A DNA stretch of 64,000 nucleotides from Lycorma delicatula (taxonomy: Eukaryota > Arthropoda > Insecta > Hemiptera > Fulgoridae). The stretch lies in contig NC_134462.1 in NCBI RefSeq assembly GCF_047948215.1, positions 121,356,937 through 121,420,936 of the forward strand, written 5' to 3'. The translations under genes were made by a program, and so were the position numbers. Shown here in pieces: positions 48,148 through 57,335 of the stretch (its first letter is position 1; each line of letters begins with the position of its first letter). The notes below the pieces were generated by a model, which did not search any database, was not told the DNA's origin, and saw only the letters and a program-made list of their open reading frames with translations.

Positions 48148-48540
48148 ACTACAGACCCGGCAATGCTTCGCTGTTGCTAGATTTGAGTATACATATAGGA
48201 TACACGAACAGAATTGAAAGTTTGATAAAATATTAAAAAACTGAACGTTGCAGAACTTCCTTTAAAAATGTAACCTTTCGCTTTATAAAAGTCAGAATCT
48301 AAATAAATTCAATCGGCAAAACAGCAGCACTACCTATCGGGTAAATTCAAATTACTCTCTAAACACAGTAGTCTATTCAAAATACCCCTAACCTTTTTTC
48401 TACCGGACAAATCGAGGATTTCAATAGCATTAAACCTACTCCGGACAACGCGGACCATTTTGCAAAATCCGTCGGTCCAGTAGTTTTTTAGTCTATAGCG
48501 GACGCACATACGAACATCGCCTTTTATATATACAGAAGAA
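48148..48540 (-). mobile_element. CTAG-ended Helitron-like family H1, copy 2
   Basis: The plus strand reads ACTACAGACCCGGCAATGCT, then TCGCTGTTGCTAGATTTGAG and AATTGAAAGTTTGATAAAAT, aligned with copy 1 in the same orientation. The terminal CTAG has become CTAC on the plus strand. It extends through GTCGGTCCAGTAGTTTTTTA to ATATATACAGAAGA at about 48530. Confidence 0.5.
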
Positions 48541-48582
48541 GAAAGTCTGTTTATATATTTGTTTGTTTCGTAATTATCTCGA

Positions 48583-48760
48583 CACCGGCGCCACCTAGCG
48601 GGTATACTTTTTTTGCAAAATTGTTCTTTTCACGTAACTTTTATATATTCTGAACGTGAACCAAATCGGTCTATAAATATAATTTATCCTAATACCTCGA
48701 CTCCAGCGCCACCTAGCGGGTCCAAACTAATTCAGAAACCTTCGCGGGCATGCGCACAAC
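48583..48760 (+). repeat. Imperfect duplication with GCGCCACCTAGCGGGT motif
   Basis: CTCGACACCGGCGCCACCTA then GCGGGT (about 48580-48602) recurs as CTCGACTCCAGCGCCACCTA then GCGGGT (about 48696-48720), each preceded by an AT-rich spacer. The motif resembles those in the 33-kb tandem repeat and near 38365 (TATCTAGCGGCGC). Confidence 0.7.
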
Positions 48761-50856
48761 TCGCTTAAGTTTCGTCGCATTCGGGTGATTGGTGTAGGAC
48801 CGCATACAGAACAAACAAACAAACAAACATTGATTTTTATATATATAGAAGATTACTTTTAGTACCTTAAAGACCGGGATATTAATTTTATACACTGTGT
48901 ATAGTAAAAAAAGATTTGTAGAATATAAAATAGAATAAAGTAGAAAATATAAAGTAGAATATAATAAAATATTAAAAATACTTCAAAAATTTTCACGAGA
49001 TGGCGTGAACCAGATTCAACCCGGCCTGATCCGTCTTGTTACAACTAAATCGGTTTTAAAAAAATTCCATTTTACTATTTACTTTAATCAGATTTTAATA
49101 ATAATGTTTTTGTTCTAGTTATTTCTAACATCCTGTTTAAAGTTTAAATAGACGCATCCTCATATTTTGCAAAGAAAGTCTAAACAAATTTTTTTCACCT
49201 TCTTTGAAATAAATATATATATTTTGAACATTATGAAAAAACTGGCTATAATGAGAAGAAGTTGGGTTGCGCACGTAACTTCGAGTTGTTAACAATTGTT
49301 TTAGGTTTAAAATTATGAAAGGCATCTGGGAGTTCGCTATATCCCGTACGACTAAACTTAGAAATTCTTGATGTAAACTAAAGACCGCTAAACAAAATTT
49401 AATACAATTTCTTATTAGGTACGATACAAATAAACACCGACGAGTTTACTTTTTAAAATTTATTGTTTTAATAATGAATTAAAGCTACGTATAGATAAGT
49501 TTCACGACACGTTGTTGGTTTTTTGTTAACTTTCATTATGATTTGAACCGAAGTGATTTCTACCGGGGTTTTAATTTAATAAATATAATTGTCATACCCA
49601 GAGTCAGTGGAATTAAACTGATATTTTTCTTATATAGACCGGTGTATAAATTTCTGAAATTTACGTATAAGTAAGTATAATCCTATAGAAAATAATTTAT
49701 CAGTCGCCTGAAAATGTCATTAATTTTAATAAAATAAATCAGAGTATCACTTTCGTTGTAATATTACTAAAGCGGAAGTTAACTAATTTGTCTATGACGG
49801 AAACGTAAAATCTTTACTCGGTTGCTCGCTTATTCTCATCATCGCTTTAAAATTTATCCTTCGTCTTTTCTTTCTCCTCCTCGTAACGTTTACTTCCGAT
49901 ATTACATGTTGTTACCCCTAATCGTTACCACGGATAAAATGGAGTGGGGATTTTAGGAGAGGTTGAAGAAGTCGAAGTAAATTTCATCTCCCTTCTTCAC
50001 CAACCAACCGAGTCGATCAAGAAAACCATTAAGTCGCGGCTCCGATCTCATCTTACATAATTTTAATTTAGTGCCGAGGGAAATTTTGCTTTATTAATAC
50101 CTTGAATCTTACGGAGTGTTCCAATTATTACTATTATTATTATATGCTACTATATATACATAAGATTTCTGTAAATTTTTTTTATATACTTTTTTCTATC
50201 AAACCGTATTATATATAATTAATAGAAGTTTTGTATCCACGTCAAATTATTTTTAGCTAATATAGATAGTTTTCATGACTAACTCTGTTGTTATTTTTTT
50301 TGTTAACCGTATTTAATTATGACTCGAACCGAAATAATTGCTACCGGGATTATTTTTTTTGTTTTTTATGTAAAATTGAAATTGTACTTATTTTGAAATG
50401 CGGTCGGAATTGTACTACTTTTTTTCATAGCGATTATTATAATTATCTATAAAAAATAAAAGTTTGATTTCATATCGGATCGACTAAATTAAAAATCCCT
50501 TTAAAAAAAGTAGTTTTGGTTGATGGGAACCTCCTTTTGGTATTCCAAGAAGAATTTTTGGTATTTATGCGGGTCGGTGTACATAACTCAATCAATACGT
50601 TTGTTTTTATATATATGTATCCACAGGTATACAGACAACCATTACAGTACATTAGGAACGGTTAACAAATGGTTTTATAGTATGGATACAGTGGATAATC
50701 TGACCGAATCGGAATCGGGACCGTATAGAACCTATTATGCGGCTGGTCTTATTAAGAGATGTTAACGAAAAATGAGGATATATAAACAAACAAATTTCAG
50801 TAACGCTAATTATTATCGATTAATTTCTTATTATTCGGAATTTTTACGTAATATTT
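48761..50856. other. AT-rich intergenic DNA with a pair of short direct repeats
   Basis: No gene was found. Two related blocks lie 776 bp apart: 49511-49576 and 50287-50355, both reading GTTGTT, TTGTTAAC, ATTATGA, CGAACCGAA (first copy TGAACCGAA) and CTACCGGG in order. Frames at 50470-50652 and 50520-50765 have no domain. Confidence 0.45.
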
Positions 50857-51410
50857 TACTTTCCGTCTAGCGCTGTAGCAGAGCTATAGCGGCAGAAGGG
50901 AAAGTATTGTAATCGGTCCGATTTGGAAGTACGCGGTTTTCAACGGATCTTGACGTTTGATACCTAAGGAACAAAAAAAACCAAAAAACCGGATGGAAAT
51001 TTTCCGAATGTTCGTAAGTACGTATGTGTTCGGTGACTCACACCTTATATCTTCAGAACTATTGAACCGATTTTGTCCAAACTCGGTCGGATTACTTCTG
51101 TATATGGGACGTTAATACTAATAAATTTTTAACTTAGAGATCAAGGGGGTGAGGGTGTAGAGCAGGGTAGGCCTCATTATTTCGAGATTTCGCCTAATTA
51201 AGGTCATGTTAGGCGCATTTTTTAAAGATAAAAAAATATTTGCAAAAACGATTTCAAAATCGCACCCTCACGTCAAAAAATGCTCTAACTAGTGCCTAAG
51301 TGGATATACTGCGTCAATAGTACCCCCGTCACCACAAGGAACGCTAGTATGGCACTCGCGTACAGCTGTACAAAAAATATTATATTTAAATAAAATTATA
51401 AGTATTTTAA
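50857..51410 (+). repeat. Hairpin-headed dispersed repeat, type C
   Basis: It opens with a 50-base hairpin (50857-50906): TACTTTCC pairs with GGAAAGTA and the inner AGCGCTGTAGC with GCTATAGCGGC less perfectly. ATTGTAATCGGTCC follows, then TTCAACGGATCTTGACGTTT, then TATATCTTCAGAACTATTGA with ACCGATTTTGTCCAAACTCG, and a GGGGGTGAGGGTGTAGAGCA block. The layout parallels 7652 and 20502. It has no coding frame. The right end at about 51410 is where the pattern fades. Confidence 0.6.
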
Positions 51411-51459
51411 ATTAAGTTACGTGTGGTAAAGCGCGTGACGGGAAAGTCCTACAAACTGT

Positions 51460-51747
51460 GCTTTCTTTTTCCTGATTAGCCTCCGGTAATTACCTTTCAG
51501 ATAATACTTCAGAGGATGATATGTATGAGTGTAGATGAAGTGTAGTATTGTACAGTTTCATTTCGTCCGTTCCTGAGATGTGTGGTTAATTGAAACCCGA
51601 CCACCGAAGAACACCGGTATCCACGATCTAGTTTTCAAATCTGTGTAAAAATAACTGTGTTTACTAGGACTTGAACGCTGGAACTCTCGACTTCCAAATC
51701 AGCTGATTTAGGAAGACACGTTCACCACTAGACCAAGCCGGTGGGTC
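51460..51747 (-). mobile_element. tRNA-headed SINE (family S1), copy 5, with target-site duplication
   Basis: The tail side is CTTTCTTTTTCCTGATTAGC and the head ends AGACCAAGCCGGTGGGT. CCTACAAACTGT (51448-51459) on the left and CCTACAACTGT (51748-51758) on the right form a target-site duplication with one base of difference. All core blocks, including GTGTGGTTAATTGAAACCCG and AAATCAGCTGATTT, are present. Confidence 0.88.
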
Positions 51748-51758
51748 CCTACAACTGT

Positions 51759-53854
51759 ACTGTTGGCTTTTTTTTTATACATAATTCCTTTGCTGCATAA
51801 TCGTATACGTAAATGTTTCACTGAATTTTGCTCCTGTTAAGGACAAAGTCTTCGGTAGCCAGGACATAACTATCCTGGGAACCCGGAAAAGTTATAATAT
51901 TTAACTTATTAAATATTTCAATTTATTTAATATAAGCCTGTTAAATATAAGATATTAAATAAGCCTATTTAACATAAGACTTGTTTATGTAGTATTTATT
52001 TAGCGTTCTGGAAAGTCGGGATTTGTTCCTTCTCTGGCGTTTTTACGCTGCGTGGATGTAAACTACCCAAAGAATAAGTTGCACTAATAATAGTCGCTTC
52101 TCTACGATTAATGACACAGCAGTTCCTGTGGAGAATACGATTACGGTGTCGCTTGCAGATCAAATATCAACTGCATTTGACGGGTTTAGTATGGCTGATG
52201 TACAGCCTCAGTAAGTTATATTTGAAAATACCTATATGTTTTTTAAAAACTGGCCATCAGGTCGCTTACAATAATTCGGTTCATTTTATACCTTTCATAA
52301 ACTACATCAATTTGTCCGATTTATATCTTACGCTATCGATTATTACTCTTGGATTGTGTTTTTATATTGAATGTATTTACGTTCGATTGGTTTTTTTTTC
52401 AGCTAAATTTTAATTGTGTGTTATAAACCTTCTCTCTGTTATAAAAAATACCTACGGTTGTAACTTCGATTGGAATTTCTACGCTACAGTAATCGCAGCA
52501 GTAATAATTGATGTAAACTAATAAAAACATTTAACATGTAAAAGTTTCTACGTTACAGACCAAACATTTATACTACGATTTGTCTTAAAACATTTTTCTT
52601 AGTAGTTTTCATCGTTGACCATCACGGGCGACTAAATATTCAAGAATGAATTTAAACATTGTAGAATATGCGAGGAAGTGAATCCGCTCTTGCTACCTCG
52701 TGAATTATTTATGTTCTTTGCAACTAGGCTACGCATTAGTTTGATAAAGTATTGAACTCACATAATTCTCTAAGAAAATATCTTTTGGTGAGTGTGTGTG
52801 CGCGTGCGCGTGTGTGTCTGTGTGTTTGGTTCCATTTGGCAAAGATATTATTCCAACTTTTATCGCATAGTCTTATTATAATATAATTTATCCTTACATT
52901 TTGAGCATATCCTATAATAATAACGTATCTTCCATTTATTAAGCGACTTCTCATTTTAGATTATTCCTATCGATTTCATTTTTTGCTCGTACAAAATTCA
53001 TTGAATCAAAGTTTTATTTTTAAAATTATCACAAGATTGTTTCTTCATATAACTTACTTGAAATATTTAATGTCTATTAAATATTGTAGAAGTATTTTAT
53101 CTGCCGTTGAATTTACAGGTTATTATCATAAAAAATTCCAGTCGCAGTGTAATTTTATTACTGAAATAAAAAACTAAAGTACCCTTTTTTCTACATTTTC
53201 ACTTAATTCGACGTAATATCCCTCTATGAAATGCGTAAAACTTTTTTTTATATGTTTTGTCTACAGTTTTGATAATCTCTTTTATTACCTCCGTTACTTA
53301 TCTAATTTTCATTGTTTGATCAATTTATCGCAGAGAAAAAATGTATTGATTTAACTACGATAATTTGTATAACAAAAACAATTATATTTGTCACGGATAA
53401 TTTCCGTGCACGCTTATGTTACAATTTTTTTTTTTTTAATTTTATTTACTTATCGATTTGCTGAACAATTCTGATTATCCTATGTGAAACGAGATCGTTA
53501 CCCTTTTTAGTAAGATTTATACGCGATATGTTTTTCTAGATTCTTCATTTTATTGCAGAACAATCAGAAAAAAATATCATATTTGGAGCCGTAGTCAGCT
53601 ATGTATTTCATGTCATTACGCAAAGTTACACTTCTTATTTTCCTCTGAAAATTTATTGTATAAATTATTTTAAAATAACTGTGTTTTTGTTGGATATTTA
53701 TTTTTTAAATACCATTTATTTCATCTCCCTCGTCAGCACGGTAACTTTTTAATCGTATATTTTTATTTTCCGGAGAATAGTTACACATTAAACGAGAAAT
53801 TGTGGTGATGGTGTAATAAATGGAGTAACGGGTTTTTTTCCAAACTTCTACGTT
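51759..53854. other. AT-rich intergenic DNA
   Basis: A 100-codon frame at 52111-52413 and a 64-codon frame at 52983-53177 show no domain or supporting context. A GT-type microsatellite is listed separately. Nothing else was recognised. Confidence 0.4.
52792..52825. repeat. Imperfect (GT)n/(GC) microsatellite
   Basis: Alternating GT interrupted by GC units over about 34 bases. Confidence 0.85.
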
Positions 53855-54110
53855 TATGGTCCAATTAGGTAATCTAGATCAAAAAACATATGTTATGTAT
53901 ATGCATACACATCTACGTACACAATCGATTTTCTCCAAATTTGGCTCAAATATTTCTATATATGGGGAATTGATCATGTTATTTTTTTCAAAATTTGTTA
54001 AGGCGATGTGGAATATCGGAATAAAACAATTTCTATTTTATTCACATGCGTTTTAGTGAAAACTTTATTAAGCTGATTTGTTACCTAAAATACATATATA
54101 AATCTTTTTT
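53855..54110 (+). repeat. Dispersed repeat aligned with the body of the 20.5-kb repeat
   Basis: Shared blocks with 20695-20860 in order are CAAAT(T)(T/C)GG, TCAAATATTTCTA, TATGG(A/G)G, TTGATC, TTTTTT and AAAATT(T/C)GTT, then TTTTAG(T/A)GAAAAC. The hairpin head is not seen here, so this copy may be truncated at its left side. Confidence 0.5.
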
Positions 54111-54170
54111 TCAGAAAATCAATCCTCACGTCTTAAAATTTAAATAAATAAATGTATATATATATATCTT

Positions 54171-54216
54171 TATACACACGCACACAAGAAATATATTTCT
54201 TGTGTGTGTGTGTGTA
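54171..54216. repeat. 46-base palindrome around a CA/TG tract
   Basis: The perfect centre ACACAAGAAATA/TATTTCTTGTGT (54182-54205) extends outward with CA against TG pairs and two G/T positions to 54171 and 54216. The right side merges into (TG)n. It is followed by ACGGCTGGACCGATTTTGAT, a block common in the other repeats here. Confidence 0.8.
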
Positions 54217-54580
54217 TGTGACTGAACTGCTCCAAAACGGCTGGACCGATTTTGATGAAATTTTTTGTGTGTGTTCAAGGAGATTCGAGAATGATTTAGA
54301 TTCACAATTTGGTCCACTGGAAAATGTTTTTTTAATTAATTTTTTATTTATAAGTAGTTGTTAATTTTGGAATGTTTTACATTGGATCCGGCAGACTGCG
54401 CTACCATCGCAGTATCGAATATTCTATTTTAATTTTAGTTTGTCCCGACAGTTGGTGCTGCGATCAAATTGAGAAAAATATTTCGTAATTTTGCGTTACA
54501 AAAAATCGCGAGAAAACAGTTTTTTAATAAACAAGAGGCTAATAAATCAGATGGAAATGTAAACAAAGGAAAACCAAAAA

Positions 54581-54650
54581 CCAATCAGATCAATGCAAGA
54601 TGGCCGCTGTCAAACACAACGACCAATCACAAAGAGCCCGTATGGCCGTT
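54581..54650 (+). promoter_or_regulatory. Paired CCAAT and ATGGCCG motifs (candidate promoter elements)
   Basis: CCAATCA occurs at 54581-54587 and 54623-54629, each followed at the same distance by an ATGGCCG core (54600-54606 within AAGATGGCCGCT, and 54642-54648). CCAAT boxes and AAGATGGC-type (YY1-like) sites are typical of transposon and housekeeping promoters in animals. No transcript is known, so this is suggestive only. Confidence 0.3.
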
Positions 54651-54717
54651 GCCAATGTAAACAATATCACAACTGATTAAGGATTAAGTAACAAGTAGGC
54701 AGCACTGCGATCGCGTT

Positions 54718-54834
54718 TAGAATTGTGCGCGTATTGAGAAATATTATATTATTAATTATTGAAATAACGTTTTAAAGTGTAATTAAAAAATATACATTGT
54801 GCAAATTTGTAAGTTACAGTATCGAAGTGAAAAT
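54718..54834 (+). repeat. 117-bp direct repeat, left copy (partner 55484-55600)
   Basis: Both copies begin TAGAATTG and share GAAATAACGTTTTAAAGT and ACATTGTGCAAATTTGTAAG, with a few differences. The start-to-start distance is 766 bp. The right copy begins exactly at the terminal TAG of the H1 element, which hints at a partial tandem array of a 766-bp unit. Confidence 0.8.
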
Positions 54835-55483
54835 GTTCTTTTAATTTATTTATGTGTTGTTGATCTTGGAATGGTTAAGGTTCACAATTGAGTCCGGTAG
54901 GCAGAGCTGCGATCGCGTTTTAGAAGTTTTTTTTTAATTTTTGGTGTATCAGTCAGACCCGGTAGTTGGTGCTGCGATCGAATTCTAGGATTTTTTTTTA
55001 TTTTGTGCTTTTTCGCATATCAGTTACTTGCGTCATAGCTTAGTGTTACATTAAAATTCGTATTTTTAACGGACTACTTTGATTAGAGAATAGTTTGAAT
55101 TAAATCCAATAGGTAGTGCTGTTCTGACAATTGGATTTATTTACATTCTGAATTTTATAAAGTTAAAGGTAATGTTCCGTAATGTTTTGTAAGTTTCTTA
55201 ATGGTCAGTATTAATTGTAATGATTTTGCAGCCCCTACACTTTTCGTTAAAAAATTTTCCACCGAATACTGTAATTAGAGAGTGGTGTGAATTAAACCCG
55301 ATAGATACTGCTGTTGTTTTGCCATTTGGATCTATTTACATTCTGACTTTTATAAAGTGAAAGGTTAAATTTTGTTAAATTGCTAATGTTCAGTTTTTTA
55401 AGGTTTTATGAAACTTTCAATTGTTGTCATTTAATCTGTATATATACTCAGATCTAGCAGTAGCGAAGCATTGCCGAGTCTGC

Positions 55484-55600
55484 TAGAATTGCGTGCTTAT
55501 GGAGAATATTATATTATATTATTATTTATTGAAATAACGTTTTAAAGTTTAATTTAAAAATGTACATTGTGCAAATTTGTAAGGTGCAGTATTTGTAAGT
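55484..55600 (+). repeat. 117-bp direct repeat, right copy
   Basis: This is the partner of 54718-54834. It starts within the CTAG end of H1 copy 3 and continues through TGCAAATTTGTAAGGTGCAG. Confidence 0.8.
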
Positions 55601-57155
55601 GAGTATTTTACATGATTTTTCATGAATTTTAATGATGTATACACGAGCATTCAATAACAATCAACTTAACCTACAAATTTAAATTGTCAGTTCTCATTTG
55701 ATTCTATGCAATTTATGAAGTATTGAAAGGCTCTTTGAAAATAAAAATTTAAGTTTGTAAAATAAATTATAACATTTATAAAAGTAAAATATAAGTTACT
55801 TATAATATAGTTTAAAGTATATATTTAAAAAATTGAATTTATAATGTTTTACCTCATTAATTTTATAAAATGTTTTCTAAAATTATTTTTAATTTACAAT
55901 TATCTAAAATTTGGTAAAATAGATGTTAAAATAAAGAATGAGAAAAATGATAAAAATTTCTACTAAAATTTTAACTACGTTGCTTTTTTACAATGCTTTA
56001 ATTTTTTTATTAATTGAATAATTAAGCTGTTACATGGTTATGAAACATCAAAATTATCAAAAAAAAAAAAAAATATGTAGGAGGTACTTTTTTAGAATGA
56101 TGTTAAGTGAAAATTAGTAGTAATGGGGATGAAAATTTATTAATTACACTAATTATTAATTTTACGACGTTTCGATTTTTTAATTTAATTTTCATCGGAC
56201 ATCTCAATATTTAGTGAAAATAAATATTAACCATATTACACATAATTAATCAATAAACCCATTACAATAATACAACAATCACAAACTGATAATATCATAC
56301 TAATAGTCATTTTAATGAAATTTAGAACACATTCCTGCTAATTTTAACTTAATTAAGTTACTTATATTTGTGTGTGCATTTATTACAGAATAATGCCGCG
56401 TCAGGACAACGTCTGTCGAGTCCGATAATAACTAAGTTTCAACCTGTAGACTTTATACGATGCTTACAAATTTTTCAAAGTTGCGATATATAAATTGTTA
56501 AAAGGGTTTTATTTTAAGGCTTAAATTTCATTTTACAATAGGACTAACAAACATTCTTAAAAAAATTAAAATTTGGAAAGTAATAAATTATTACTTACGT
56601 GTTTATTTTATTTTTGTTAAGTGTAAACGTTTAATTTTATTTTTAACATTGTAATATCTTATTATGAACATTAAAGATATCGGTTACGAAAAACATTTTC
56701 TGATCGCGTTAATACATTTTTTTGCCCATATGGAAAAATAATAAATTATATTATTATCAAAATAAAAATCAGACCCTTAAGATTGAATCGCAAAAACTTT
56801 CCGGTGGAAAGAGCTTTGCAAGGTATCGTACGACTTGATCGGCGTAACCGGAAAAATCGTGTAATACTTTGCCATCTTTTTTGTAATGTAACTTATGAAG
56901 TCTGTTTTAATTATTAAAAATAACCATTCCGGCCTGAATTATTAATTAATTGAAGAAATAACGTTAACTACAAATACAGTTATTTTAAAAATGTCTAAAT
57001 TGGTAAGGACAATAATACAGTCGACGTAATTCTATTAATTTTTCATTAGGATAATCTAGTAAAAAAAAAAAAACAACAGAAAACTGGATACTTATTTTTT
57101 TTTGTATTTATTTCATTTTTTTAAGACGATTTGAATAACGATAAAAAAATTATAT
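55601..57155. other. AT-rich intergenic DNA
   Basis: No gene, RNA or repeat family was recognised; poly(A) and AT runs are frequent. Confidence 0.4.
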
Positions 57156-57166
57156 TTTAACCGAGA

Positions 57167-57324
57167 CGGGAAAAATTGTGGAGGCAGGCAACATTTGGAA
57201 TATGTAAAACAAATTGTTAGGGATGTAGAACGTAGGGGGTAGACAGAAATGAAACGACTGGCACTAGACAGGGATTCTTGGAGAGCTGCATCAAACCAGT
57301 CAAACGACTGAAGACAAAAAACAG
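57167..57324 (+). mobile_element. 5'-truncated copy of the 60-kb non-LTR retrotransposon
   Basis: This 158-bp piece matches the last part of the element at 60064-60861: GGGAAAAATTGTG, GGAATATGTAAAACAAATTG, TTAGGGATGTAG, GAAATGAAACGACT and AGAGCTGCATCAAACCAGTC, with the end GACTGAAGACAAAAAACAG. It is flanked by the perfect 11-bp direct repeat TTTAACCGAGA (57156-57166 and 57325-57335). This proves an independent target-primed insertion and fixes the 3' end of the family. It is too short for any domain, and TAG stops interrupt the coding frame. Confidence 0.93.
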
Positions 57325-57335
57325 TTTAACCGAGA

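Larger units (their letters stand above)
54370..55486 (+). mobile_element. CTAG-ended Helitron-like family H1, copy 3, with repeated internal modules
   Basis: The right end, on the plus strand, is CAGTAGCGAAGCATTGCCGA then GTCTGCTAG at 55483-55486, and about 140 bases inward match the reverse complement of copies 1 and 2 (AACTTTCAATTGT and TATATACTCAGATCTAGC). The inside contains six or seven variants of a module like CCGGTAG..GGTGCTGCGATCG (about 54376, 54449, 54693, 54891, 54957, 55108 and 55301). Two units of about 190 bp repeat in tandem (about 55063 and 55250), each with TACATTCTGA(A/C)TTTTATAAAG. A terminal hairpin with internal minisatellites recalls DINE/Helentron-type elements. The base after CTAG is A rather than the expected T. 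The left border is unknown. Confidence 0.5.

Noticed and set aside
54370..55330. Repeated modules as a CRISPR-like array
   Set aside because: Spacing is irregular, modules vary, and the host is an animal; it fits internal minisatellites of a transposon.
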